The notes under the pieces were generated by a model. It saw only the letters and a program-made list of their open reading frames with translations. It searched no databases and was not told the origin of the DNA. The position numbers and the translations under genes were made by a program. A DNA stretch of 64,000 nucleotides from Pseudomonadota bacterium. Lineage in GTDB: Bacteria; Desulfobacterota; Desulfarculia; Desulfarculales; Desulfarculaceae. The stretch lies in contig JAHIQI010000047.1 of NCBI GenBank assembly GCA_018902755.1, positions 1 to 64,000 on the forward strand. The letters run 5' to 3'. This document shows, piece by piece, positions 17,171 to 25,297 of this stretch. The first letter of the stretch is position 1; the number at the start of each line of letters is the position of its first letter.

Positions 17171-17992
17171 TTAGGACGCGGTGGAGGACAGGGGCACGGT
17201 CTGCATCAGACCCAGGCCCGCGTCGGTGCCGAAGCACCAGGCCATGCCGATGACGCCCAGGAAGCCCAGGGCCGCGCCGATGAGCATGCCCGAGAACAGA
17301 AGGGCCAGCAGGGCCACGCCCCACACCCATTGGTAGGTGTCGGCCTCTATGCCCCAACCGAACCACTCGGGGGCCAACACGCCCAGGATGAGGATGATCG
17401 AAAAGAGCCAGGCGAATGCGGCCCACACGCCCTGGTTTTGCTTGACCAACTCGGCCGAGCTTTTGAGGGCGTCCTTGATGAGCGCCAAGGCCAGCAGCAG
17501 CAGGCCCAGGGCGATGACCAGGGTCAGGGGCGTCTTGGATATCTTGAGCAGCAGCGTGGTGTCGTTCTCCACCCAATAGGTGTGGGAGATGACCACGCTC
17601 TGCCAGGTGAACATGAGGAAGAAAAATCCGCTGATGACTTGGGTGAAGCAGGCCAACTTGAGTTGGGTTTCTTCCGAAAAACGGGCCGTGAAGAAGTCCA
17701 CCCCAATGTGCTTGTTGCCCAGCTGGGCATGGCCCATGGCTCCGAACACCAGCACAATGAGCATGATCTCTTCCAGCTCAACCACCCCGGCCAGGGAAAT
17801 ACCGAGGAAGTCACGCGAAATAACGTTGGCCGCTACCAGGAGCACCATGAGCATGGCCATGGAGGCGCCCACGCCGTTGAACAGATAAGCAACCGGCGTG
17901 ATCACCTTGGCCAGCCCGTCGTGCATTTTCTGAATCTGCATTGCCGGTAGACCCTTTGCTCCCCCGTAGTTGACGGGGAAAATTTTGTTCAT
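17171..17992 (-). pseudogene. TRAP DctQ plus N-terminal DctM segment of the same frameshifted fusion
   Basis: A 273-residue frame with the four DctQ helices (ANVISRDFLGISLAGVVELEE, then a K-H-I-G-V-D-F motif), an extra linker helix and the beginning of DctM (WGVALLALLFSGMLIGAALG...GLMQTVPLSSTAS). It stops exactly where DctM should continue. In a fused DctQM of about 640 residues these two frames would be one gene. It follows the DctP binding-protein gene after a large hairpin. If the frameshift is real, the small subunit might still be made but the transporter would not work unless ribosomes slip. The start at 17992 has a weak site; the Met at 17941 is an alternative. Confidence 0.85.
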
Positions 17993-17995
17993 AGT

Positions 17996-18039
17996 CCTGG
18001 AAACCCCTAGCCGACCGAAGTCAGCCAGGGGTGCCCAGG
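17996..18039 (-). terminator. Large hairpin between DctP and DctQM
   Basis: Outer arms 17996-18000 and 18035-18039, inner arms 18003-18008 and 18027-18032 and a partly paired tip with a CGAA loop form one long rod. It lies just after the binding-protein stop at 18056 and probably lowers permease expression relative to the binding protein. Confidence 0.55.
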
Positions 18040-18055
18040 TTGTGTCCTTGAGTTT

Positions 18056-19069
18056 TTACTTGCCCAGCATTTCCAAGGCGTCGGCCAAGACCGCCTTGGC
18101 GGGCAGTCCCTTGGCCTCCAAGTCGTTGACCCAGGCGTCGCGTATGGGCTTGACGCGCTGGATCCACTTGGCCCGCTCGGCCTTGTCCAAGACGTAGAAC
18201 TTGTCGCCCTTCTTCTTCATCCAGGCCACGTCACGCTCCTGGGCCTGGTCAAAGTCGCGTCCGGACATCTTGGCCGCGGCCAAGCCGCTGACCTCCATGA
18301 TGGCCTTCTGGTCCTTGGGCGAAATCTTGTTCCACTTCTTCTGGTTCATGATCACGTAGAAGCCGGTGGCCGAGAAGTCGCCCACGGTGTGGGTGGTGAG
18401 GATGTCGGTCATGCGGCGAGGGCGCAGGGGCGGATAAGGCAGGAAGCAGCCTTCCACCACGCCCTTTTGCAGGGCCAGGAACACCTCGGGCATGGGCAGA
18501 GCCTCGGGGTTGGCGCCCAAGGCCTTGAGCATCTGCAGGGCGGTGCTGCCGCCGGCGGAGACGATGGCGCCCTTGAGCTCTTCCAGGTTGCGCACTTCGC
18601 GCTTGGTGAAGTGGAGTTGGAAGGCGGGGTTGGTATAGAACCACAGAACCTTGACCTTGTTAAACTCCTTCTGCATTTCCGGGTACTTCTCATACAGCTT
18701 CCACAGGGTGGCGCTGTTGTTTTCGGCGCTGGAGGTGGCCACCATGGGCTGGTCCAACACACCGGCCAGCGGGAAGCGGTCCTGGGAGTAGGTGGGGCAG
18801 GACAGACCGCCGTCCACCTGTCCGGAGACCGTGGCGTCAAATACCTGAGTGATCTTGGCCAGGGCGCTGGCATGGAAAATGGTGACCTTTACCCGGCCTT
18901 CGGTTACCTTCTTTACTTGTTCAGACCAGTTTTTGAAGACGCCCTTGGCCAGAGGGTGCTTGGGGCCGTAGACGATGTTGAATCTCAGGTTCATGGCGGA
19001 GGCCATGGTGGCCGTCCCGAGAAGCAGCAGCATTATCGTTAGCAGGGTCGCGAGCGATCTTGATCTCAT
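18056..19069 (-). CDS. TRAP substrate-binding protein, DctP family
   Basis: A 337-residue periplasmic protein with an N-terminal signal peptide (MRSRSLATLLTIMLLLLG) ending near MASA. The mature part has the DctP fold: HPLAKGVFKNWSEQVKKVT, then the substrate-carboxylate region around LHFTKREVRNLEELKGA, which contains the conserved Arg in KREVR. The start is the ATG at 19069 behind GAGGAG; the longer frame to 19114 would hide the signal peptide. It delivers a carboxylate to the DctQM permease downstream. The divergent GntR gene at 19254 and ACGT repeats between them suggest control of this operon. Confidence 0.9.
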   Translation of the reverse strand: MRSRSLATLLTIMLLLLGTATMASAMNLRFNIVYGPKHPLAKGVFKNWSEQVKKVTEGRVKVTIFHASALAKITQVFDATVSGQVDGGLSCPTYSQDRFPLAGVLDQPMVATSSAENNSATLWKLYEKYPEMQKEFNKVKVLWFYTNPAFQLHFTKREVRNLEELKGAIVSAGGSTALQMLKALGANPEALPMPEVFLALQKGVVEGCFLPYPPLRPRRMTDILTTHTVGDFSATGFYVIMNQKKWNKISPKDQKAIMEVSGLAAAKMSGRDFDQAQERDVAWMKKKGDKFYVLDKAERAKWIQRVKPIRDAWVNDLEAKGLPAKAVLADALEMLGK

Positions 19070-19117
19070 TGGGGAACTCCTCAGTTGGGTGGTTTTCAGC
19101 GCTACCCTCAGCATCCT

Positions 19118-19139
19118 TAATACGTATTACGTTTTACGT
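19118..19139. promoter_or_regulatory. Operator-like ACGT repeats between DctP and GntR genes
   Basis: A 12-bp perfect palindrome TAATACGTATTA (19118-19129) runs into two more ACGT cores, giving three ACGT units exactly 7 bp apart (19122, 19129, 19136). It lies in the divergent intergenic region, so the GntR protein encoded at 19254 is the likely binder. A similar TAATACGCATTA occurs near 37386, upstream of the AOR gene. Confidence 0.6.
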
Positions 19140-19253
19140 ATCCTTATCTAATTACCTGTGCTAGTATTTGTCAACTGAAAAAATAACTGGGGCCCAAATC
19201 AGACATTTTCGTGTTCACAAGGTAACTTATACAAGGTCACAAGAGGAAAGACT

Positions 19254-19994
19254 TTGACGCTCAAGGCCGTTGGAAAACAAGAGAATCTCTACGAGGTGGT
19301 CGCTTCGGAACTCCGCGAGGCCATCTTGAACGGAACCCTCAAAATGGGGGACACCCTGCCCAACGAGACCGAGTTGGCGCGCCAACTGGCGGTGAGCCGC
19401 CCGGTGATTCGAGAGGCGCTACGCTATCTCCAGGCCCAGGGGTTGATAAAAATCAACCGGGGGACCAAGGGCGGGGCCATGGTGGGGCGCATCGATCATC
19501 TTTTCTTGTTGGAAAACATGGCCGACCTCATCCGGCTGCGCCAGCTCACCGTGGATCACTTGGTCCAGGTGCGGCAGTTCATAGAGCCCGAGGTGTTTCG
19601 CCTGGCGGCGGAAAACGCCACGGACGAGGATTTGATCGATCTGGAAAACATTTTGGATGAGAGTTACTACGAGGTGAACCCCGATGAAAAGCGGGACCTG
19701 ACCGGCCAGTTCCATCGGGAGGTGGGCCGCGCCTGCGGCAATCCAATCTACGCCGCCCTGATCAACCGCATTCTGGATTTCACCTTGGCCTTCGTATCCA
19801 CCCTAAAGCCCACCCACCTCATACTCCACAAGGATGAGGACCATCGCAACATCCTGGAAACCCTCAAAAAACGCGATCCTGACCTGGCCTGGCAACTGGC
19901 CCTGGAGCATGTCAACCAGATCAACAACCAAATGAAGGCGCTGGAAACCGCTTGGCTGACCATGGCCAAGGAAGAGAAAGCCGGCAACGGTTAG
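19254..19994 (+). CDS. GntR family transcriptional regulator (FCD type)
   Basis: A 246-residue regulator transcribed away from the TRAP/arylsulfotransferase operon. The winged helix-turn-helix contains LPNETELARQLAVSRPVIRE and the wing INRGTKGGAMV; the FCD domain follows with LTGQFHREVGRACGNP, which supplies metal-binding residues in this family. The start codon is TTG at 19254 behind AGAGGAAAG. The divergent arrangement and the ACGT repeats in between make it the likely local repressor or activator of 8417-19069. No ligand can be named. Confidence 0.92.
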   Translation: MTLKAVGKQENLYEVVASELREAILNGTLKMGDTLPNETELARQLAVSRPVIREALRYLQAQGLIKINRGTKGGAMVGRIDHLFLLENMADLIRLRQLTVDHLVQVRQFIEPEVFRLAAENATDEDLIDLENILDESYYEVNPDEKRDLTGQFHREVGRACGNPIYAALINRILDFTLAFVSTLKPTHLILHKDEDHRNILETLKKRDPDLAWQLALEHVNQINNQMKALETAWLTMAKEEKAGNG

Positions 19995-20031
19995 GGACGG
20001 GAAGCGCGCCGGGCGCCGCCCAAGGGTGGGG

Positions 20032-20703
20032 TCAGGTGGTGGTGCGCCAAGGCAAGGGGGCCATGTCTCCGGAAATTAGCTGCCCCGCCTCCAAGACGTG
20101 ATCCTTCATGATCATACCGGCCTTTTGTGCCTCGCCCTTTTGCAGGGCCTCGATAATGGCGTCATGCCCGGCCAGGTATTCCTGAATATGCAGGGGCAAG
20201 GTGCTGCCCCTGGCAACGATACGGTAGATGCTGTCCCGATGGTTTCTGGTCAGCTCCAGCAGGGTTTTGTTGCCGGATTTCTCGGCCAGGAACTCGTGAA
20301 ACTTGCGGTTGCCCTCGTAGTAGCTGGCAAAATCCTGCTCCATGGTGTTGCGGCGCAGTTCCTGTTGCAATTGGGCCAGTTCGGCCATGTCCTCGGGGGT
20401 TGGCGGCAACTGACAGAACAGCTCCACGGCCATGCCCTCCAGGGCCGCCACCACCTCGAATATCTCGCGCACTCCCTCGGGGGAAATCTTTTTTACGATC
20501 GTGCCCACGTTCTTTTTGTGGACCACGTAACCCAGCTTTTCCAGCTGCAAAAGGGCTTCACGGATCGGGGTGCGGCTGACATGAAAACGCTGGGCCAGAC
20601 TGCCCTCGGACAGCCGCTCGCCGGGGTTGAGTTGGCCGGTGACGATCTCGCCGATCAACTTGTTATATATCTTTTCCCGCAGGGGCCCGCTCTTCTTGGC
20701 CAT
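20032..20703 (-). CDS. GntR family transcriptional regulator (FCD type)
   Basis: A 223-residue regulator with the DNA-binding segment LSEGSLAQRFHVSRTPIRE and a helical FCD domain (YYEGNRKFHEFLAEKSGN). It lies 114 bp downstream of the enoyl-CoA hydratase gene on the same strand, so it may be the last gene of the 26266-20818 module or stand alone; the 20704-20817 gap has no obvious terminator. The start at 20703 follows AAAGGG. Its targets cannot be inferred beyond proximity. Confidence 0.9.
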   Translation of the reverse strand: MAKKSGPLREKIYNKLIGEIVTGQLNPGERLSEGSLAQRFHVSRTPIREALLQLEKLGYVVHKKNVGTIVKKISPEGVREIFEVVAALEGMAVELFCQLPPTPEDMAELAQLQQELRRNTMEQDFASYYEGNRKFHEFLAEKSGNKTLLELTRNHRDSIYRIVARGSTLPLHIQEYLAGHDAIIEALQKGEAQKAGMIMKDHVLEAGQLISGDMAPLPWRTTT

Positions 20704-20817
20704 TTTGCCCTTTCGCCTTGAGTTCGCGGCTATACCCTAAGCACCGAAATAGGCTTTTCGCCTTGCCTGACAACTATAGTATTTTTTCCCACGCCGCGCA
20801 GCCCTGTTTGCGGAAGA

Positions 20818-21585
20818 TTATTTCAACTTCCATTGGGGGCTGCGTTTTTCAATAAAGGCCTGCTTGGCCTCCTTGGAATCCTGGGAGTTCCACACCGGAG
20901 TGGTAACGTGCTCCAGCAAGGCCATGGCCCCCTCGAAATCGGTGCGTCTTCCCCGAGTGTAAAGCTCCTTGGCCGCGAAGTTGGACAAGGGCCCCATCTC
21001 GCAAATGCTTTCGGCATACTCCTGGGCCGCGCTCAACAGCTCCGCTTCAGGCACCACCCGGTTCACCAGGGCCAGATCATAGGCCCTTTGCAGCTCCAGG
21101 GGCTTTCCGGTGAGGATCATCTCGCAGGCCAGGGCCCGGGGAATATGATCGAATATGAAGGGCGCGAACAAGAAAGGCACATTCACCCTGCCCTCGGGCA
21201 GCCCCAGCTTGGCGTTTTCCGCGGCCACCCGGATGTCGCACTCCAGGCACAGCACCAACCCGGCCCCGTACACGTGCCCCTGCACCGCCGCCACGATGGG
21301 CTTGTACACCCCGTGGGTGCTGGGCAATAGGCTGTCGTCGCCCAACATCAGCGAATCGCGGAAGCGCCAATGCCCTCTATCCATCTCCTTGACGTCGGCC
21401 CCGGCGCAAAACGAGCGGCCGTTGGCCGCCAGCACCGCCACCCACATATCGTCGTCGTCACGGAAATCGACCCAGGCCTGGATCAATTCCTTGGCCATGG
21501 CCCTTCCCAGGGCATTGAGCTTTTGGGGCTGGTTCAGGGTGATGTAGGCCACATGGCCACGCTTTTCATAAATTATGGTGTCCAC
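20818..21585 (-). CDS. Enoyl-CoA hydratase/isomerase family protein
   Basis: A 255-residue crotonase-fold protein with the CoA segment SFCAGADVKEM. Of the two hydratase glutamates only the second is kept (LGLPEGRV); the first is replaced by Val in VYGAGLVLCLECDI. It may therefore be an isomerase, a lyase or a hydrolase rather than a standard hydratase. The start is GTG at 21585 behind AAGGAG. It has its own AT-rich upstream region of about 390 bp but the same orientation as the TAXI-TRAP genes further upstream. Confidence 0.82.
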   Translation of the reverse strand: MDTIIYEKRGHVAYITLNQPQKLNALGRAMAKELIQAWVDFRDDDDMWVAVLAANGRSFCAGADVKEMDRGHWRFRDSLMLGDDSLLPSTHGVYKPIVAAVQGHVYGAGLVLCLECDIRVAAENAKLGLPEGRVNVPFLFAPFIFDHIPRALACEMILTGKPLELQRAYDLALVNRVVPEAELLSAAQEYAESICEMGPLSNFAAKELYTRGRRTDFEGAMALLEHVTTPVWNSQDSKEAKQAFIEKRSPQWKLK

Positions 21586-21977
21586 GCCGGGCTCCTTGGG
21601 GTTGCTGATTTTCGGGTCGCCGCGCCTAGTGCGGCGGGCGACGGGCGGTGGCTATTTTCGCTACCACTCTAAATTGCATACAATATTACATATAATATAT
21701 CTACTTAATTCAGCGCACCGCTGTCAAGACATTTACCCCAGCGACCTGGTCTGCATAGGCGACCGACAATAGTGCTTAATTCAGTTAAATTGGTTTTATT
21801 AGTATTTATTAATAGTATGTTGAGATATTTTTTTAATGTTATTTATTAAATTTATTATATAACATCTATGTGGTTTAACCCTATTGTCCCCGACAGCCCA
21901 AAAAAAAAGGAGGCGCGTCAGTTCACGCCTCCATATGGGATTTCAAGGGTACCGGGTTTGCCGGCCCCTGGCCTCGC
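21586..21977. other. AT-rich intergenic region, 392 bp
   Basis: No coding frame is supported. It holds a short perfect inverted repeat (21618-21623 with 21631-21636) near the downstream gene, a strongly AT-rich block (about 21670-21860) that may carry the promoter of the 21585 gene, and the terminator of the VOC gene at its right end. Confidence 0.7.
21900..21932 (-). terminator. Rho-independent terminator after VOC gene
   Basis: Seven-bp stem (arms 21909-21915 and 21926-21932) followed on the minus strand by nine T residues (21900-21908). Classical form; ends the transcript coming from 26266. Confidence 0.9.
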
Positions 21978-22355
21978 TTAATCCCGATGCAAAATTTCGA
22001 TCTTCACTCCGTCCGGAGCCATGAAAAAGGCGGCCTGCACTCCGGGGCGCACTTCCATGGGCGGGATGACGAAATCGGCCCCCTTGGCCTTCAATTCCTC
22101 ATAGGTCTTTTGCACGTCCTCCACCACGAAACCCAACTCGTAGGTCCCCCAGTGCAGACCACTATGGGGCTCGGGCTCATCGTCGCGTTTGGGGGAAAGG
22201 GCCAGAAACAGGTCCCCCAACCTGATGCGCACCAGGGGCATGCCCCGGGCCTCGATGCGTGCCACCACCTCGGCGTCGAACATCTTTTGGTAGTAAGCCA
22301 CCGCCGCCTCCAGGTCTTGGCAGCGCAGGTGAACATGATCCAGCTTAAAGGACAT
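21978..22355 (-). CDS. VOC superfamily protein (glyoxalase / methylmalonyl-CoA epimerase-like)
   Basis: A 125-residue protein with two beta-alpha-beta-beta-beta units of the vicinal oxygen chelate fold. Likely metal ligands are the His in LDHVHLR near the start and the Glu in KIEILHRD at the end. The size fits small lyases, isomerases and epimerases of the superfamily; the sequence does not fix which. It lies downstream of the gamma-carbonic-anhydrase-like gene and upstream of a strong terminator, so it is the last gene of that transcript. Confidence 0.8.
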   Translation of the reverse strand: MSFKLDHVHLRCQDLEAAVAYYQKMFDAEVVARIEARGMPLVRIRLGDLFLALSPKRDDEPEPHSGLHWGTYELGFVVEDVQKTYEELKAKGADFVIPPMEVRPGVQAAFFMAPDGVKIEILHRD

Positions 22356-22452
22356 GGCCCCTCCATGATGACGGCGCTCGGGGTGAACCCGAGGCCTTTC
22401 GGGTCAGGTTAGCTGGCCTCCGGCCCGGACGATCCCGCGCCGGTTTGCTTGA

Positions 22453-22492
22453 AGCAGGGGGGCGGCGCAAAAGGCAACCGCCCCACCCTGCT
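22453..22492 (-). terminator. Hairpin overlapping the end of the gamma-CA-like gene
   Basis: Arms 22453-22465 and 22478-22492 pair over about 12 bp with small bulges. The stem begins at the stop codon. No T-run; possible attenuator before the VOC gene. Confidence 0.45.
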
Positions 22493-23019
22493 CATGCCAT
22501 TTGGGATAGGTATATCTTGGCCTTGGCGGCCAGGTCGGCCAACTGCTTGGCCACCTCCGCCACCTCGGCGGGTTTCAGGTCACGAATCACCTTGGCCGGT
22601 TGGCCCAGCACCAGCACTCCCTCGGGTATCTGCATCCTGGGCGGCACCACCGCCCCGGCTCCCACCAGGGCCCCGGAGCCCACCACCGCGCCGTCCAGCA
22701 CGATGGCCCCGATGCCCACCAGGGCACCGCCTTTCACGGTAGCCCCGTGAATGCAGACCTGATGGCTTACCAGGGCGCCGGGCTCCACGATCACCGGCTT
22801 GTCCAGAGGCGCTTCCAGAAGGGCCAGATCCAGCACCGCGCTGCCTTGGCCCACCTCTATGCGCTCATCGTCGGCTCGAAGCACCGCGCCCGGCCAGATC
22901 ATGGCTCCTGGAGCGAGGCTCACCCGGCCGATGATCCGGGCGGACGGGTCCACAAAGGCGGTGGGGTCTATCTGGGGCGCTTGCCCGTCAAAGGGCGTTA
23001 TCAAGGAGCCGCTGGGCAT
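22492..23019 (-). CDS. Gamma-carbonic anhydrase-like left-handed beta-helix protein
   Basis: A 175-residue hexapeptide-repeat protein of the CaiE/PaaY/gamma-CA group. Two of the three zinc-binding histidines are present (His86 and His91 in SHQVCIHGAT), but the first, normally in a VVH triplet, is Glu69 here (LLEA). It may bind metal differently or act as a thioesterase, as reported for PaaY-type relatives. The ATG at 23019 is preferred because AAAGGA lies at proper spacing; GTG at 23025 would be too close. It is 33 bp downstream of the small TRAP-associated membrane protein. Confidence 0.82.
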   Translation of the reverse strand: MPSGSLITPFDGQAPQIDPTAFVDPSARIIGRVSLAPGAMIWPGAVLRADDERIEVGQGSAVLDLALLEAPLDKPVIVEPGALVSHQVCIHGATVKGGALVGIGAIVLDGAVVGSGALVGAGAVVPPRMQIPEGVLVLGQPAKVIRDLKPAEVAEVAKQLADLAAKAKIYLSQMA

Positions 23020-23052
23020 CGTCACATCCTTTGGTCAGCGTAAGTCAGGGGT

Positions 23053-23232
23053 TCATTCCGTGGTTTCGTCCTTGCGGCGTAGAACCCGGTAAAAGGCGAT
23101 GATGATCAGGCACCAGGCCAACAGCCCCAAGAGGAACAGGTTGTAGTTGGTCACCCCCACGTTGGTGACGCGGGCATACCACATCAGCAGGGCGGTGATC
23201 ACTATGGGAAGCCAGGCTAATATGCGTTTCAT
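23053..23232 (-). CDS. Small two-helix membrane protein coupled to the TRAP permease (59 aa)
   Basis: A 59-residue protein starting at the ATG at 23232 (MKRILAWLPIVITALLM...) and ending ...RVLRRKDETTE. Two hydrophobic helices (about 4-19 and 32-48) with a positively charged KR start and RVLRRK after the second helix suggest both ends in the cytoplasm. Its start codon overlaps the permease stop by four bases (ATGA), a strong sign of translational coupling. No family is recognised. It may be an accessory subunit of this TAXI-TRAP system. Confidence 0.75.
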   Translation of the reverse strand: MKRILAWLPIVITALLMWYARVTNVGVTNYNLFLLGLLAWCLIIIAFYRVLRRKDETTE

Positions 23233-25193
23233 ACCGCCACCTCCGTCGCCAGGGCGGTTTCCCGTTTAGTCTGCCGCCAATGCAGGATCATGATGACCAC
23301 GAAAAGAATCCAGCCGATCAGATCGGTCAAAAGGTCCGGGTGGAACATCATGAGGGCCACCAAGCCCATGACCACGCGTATGACCCATCCCACCTTTTTG
23401 AGCATCCACCCCTCGGTGGTAACGGTCAAGGCGTAGATGCCCGCGAAGCCTCCGGCCACGGCGCAAACTATGTGGTACCAGTCGCCCACAAAGACGATGG
23501 CCGGGTTGAACACGAACACAAAGGGCAGGATGTACTTGGCTATGCCCAGCCTGAATGAGTGAAACCCCGTCTGCATGGGGTTGGAGCCCGCTATTCCCGC
23601 CGCCGCGAAGGAAGCCAGCGCCACCGGCGGGGTGATGGCTGAAACCAACCCGAAGTAGAAGGCGAACAGGTGGGCCGCGATGGGCGCCACTCCCATCTGG
23701 GTAAGCGCCGGGATCACCAGGGCGGCCAAGGTGATGTACACCGCCGTGGTGGTCAGGCCCATGCCCAGGATCAGGGAGGCGAACATGGTCAGGATCAGGG
23801 CGATCCAAAGCTCGCCGCCGGCCACGGAAACGATCACCGTGGTGAACTTGAGCCCCAGGCCCGAGACGAAGACGCAGCCGATGATGATGCCCGCGGTGGC
23901 GCAAGCCACCGAAACGCTCACCGCCTGGCGCGCCCCCTCCTCAAAGGCAGAGAAAATCTGCACCGGGGTCATCCTGGTTTCCTTGCGCAGGGAGCTGAGC
24001 ACCAGGATGGAGATGATGGCCCAGAAGGCGGCGAACATGGGCGTGTAGCCCACCACCATGAGCACCACGATAACGATGATGGAAAGGAACAGATGCCAGC
24101 CGCGCTTGAGCTCGGTTTTCAGATCCGGCAGCTCATCCTTGGGCACCGTGGCCAGGTTCTTTTTGCGGGCCTCGAAGTGGACCATCACGAAAATCGAGAA
24201 AAAGTAGATCAGCGCCGGGAACAGCCCCGCCAAGGCCACATAGAGGTAGGGCACGTTCAAAAACTCGGCGATGACGAAGGCCGCCGCGCCCATGACCGGC
24301 GGCATTATCTGACCGCCGCTGGAGGCGCAGGCCTCCACCGCCCCCGCGAAGTAGGGACGGTAGCCGATGCGCTTCATCAGGGGGATGGTGAAGCTCCCGG
24401 TGGTGACCACGTTGGCCACCGCCGAGCCGGACACCGAAGCCATCAGGCAGGAGCTGACCACCGAAGCCTTGGCCGGGCCGCCCACCTTGCTGCCGGTAAT
24501 GGCCATGGCCACGTTGATGAAAAAGCGCCCCGCTCCGGAGCGCACCAATATGGCCCCGAAGAGGATGAACAGAAAGATGTAGGTGGCCATCACCATCAGG
24601 GGGATGCCGTAGATACCGTTTTCACGCATGAACAGGTAATCGATGATGGTGAACCAGTCGCTGGGCGGGCCGTAGAAAATCCAGAAGAAGTGGTCGGAAA
24701 AGGCCGTCTGGAACAAGAAAAAGCCGGCGATGATGACCATGGCCCAGCCCACCACCCGTCGGGTGACCTCCAGCAAGAGGATCAGCAGGGTGGTCCCGGC
24801 GTAGATGTCCATATTGCTAAGATCGCCCCGGCGGAAGATGAACGCGTCCAAATCCCACAGGGTGTAGAACTGGATGGCAATGGTCAGGCCGATCAACAGC
24901 AGATCCAACCCGAACCAGGCGTTTTTGGGCGCGGTCCAACTGGCGCGCCCCAGGGGCCTGAGCAAGAAGCACAACACCATGACAAAGGCCAAGTGGGTGG
25001 AGCGGAAGGCGTGGGCCTCCAGCGACCCGGCATAGGCCACGTAAAGGTGATAGATGCTTAGTCCCAGGGAAAGCAGGCAAATGAACAGCTCAAGAGGGTG
25101 TGCGAAAATGCCCCTTTGCTGGGCCAGCAGCCATTCCAGGATGCTCTGCTTCTTACCCTCTTCGTATTGCAGTTTTTTCTCTTGTGTTGCCAA
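23229..25193 (-). CDS. TRAP transporter, fused 4TM/12TM permease (TAXI type)
   Basis: A fused small-plus-large TRAP permease of about 654 residues, similar in length and motifs to the one at 2826: SGSAVANVVTTGSFTIP, a GGQIMPPVMGAAAFVIAEF segment and AITPPVALASFAAAG. It imports a carboxylate delivered by the TAXI protein at 25298. The start is uncertain: the frame is open to a GTG at 25271, but that lies upstream of a strong hairpin, so I place it at the TTG at 25193 (LATQEKK). No good ribosome site is seen for either. The stop overlaps the small membrane protein gene. Confidence 0.88.
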   Translation of the reverse strand: MATQEKKLQYEEGKKQSILEWLLAQQRGIFAHPLELFICLLSLGLSIYHLYVAYAGSLEAHAFRSTHLAFVMVLCFLLRPLGRASWTAPKNAWFGLDLLLIGLTIAIQFYTLWDLDAFIFRRGDLSNMDIYAGTTLLILLLEVTRRVVGWAMVIIAGFFLFQTAFSDHFFWIFYGPPSDWFTIIDYLFMRENGIYGIPLMVMATYIFLFILFGAILVRSGAGRFFINVAMAITGSKVGGPAKASVVSSCLMASVSGSAVANVVTTGSFTIPLMKRIGYRPYFAGAVEACASSGGQIMPPVMGAAAFVIAEFLNVPYLYVALAGLFPALIYFFSIFVMVHFEARKKNLATVPKDELPDLKTELKRGWHLFLSIIVIVVLMVVGYTPMFAAFWAIISILVLSSLRKETRMTPVQIFSAFEEGARQAVSVSVACATAGIIIGCVFVSGLGLKFTTVIVSVAGGELWIALILTMFASLILGMGLTTTAVYITLAALVIPALTQMGVAPIAAHLFAFYFGLVSAITPPVALASFAAAGIAGSNPMQTGFHSFRLGIAKYILPFVFVFNPAIVFVGDWYHIVCAVAGGFAGIYALTVTTEGWMLKKVGWVIRVVMGLVALMMFHPDLLTDLIGWILFVVIMILHWRQTKRETALATEVAV

Positions 25194-25240
25194 GGCACGC
25201 GCTCGCTGTCTTTGGGCTGAAGGAAAAGCATGGGCAGAAG

Positions 25241-25266
25241 GCCCGGCCGCCGTCAGGCGGCCGGGC
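25241..25266 (-). terminator. Hairpin between TAXI gene and TRAP permease
   Basis: Perfect 11-bp GC-rich stem with a 4-nt loop (arms 25241-25251 and 25256-25266), 31 bp after the TAXI stop at 25298. Followed by CTTCTG rather than T residues, so probably a partial terminator. Confidence 0.6.
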
Positions 25267-25297
25267 TGCACCCCTCATATTGATTGGTGGGAGCCTT

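Noticed and set aside
21780..21870. AT-rich block considered as an origin, attachment site or mobile-element edge
   Set aside because: No DnaA-box cluster, direct repeats or integrase/transposase genes nearby; a plain promoter/terminator region explains it.
25194..25271. N-terminal extension of the second TAXI-TRAP permease to a GTG at 25271
   Set aside because: The start would lie upstream of a strong hairpin and the extra residues have no counterpart in the paralogous permease.
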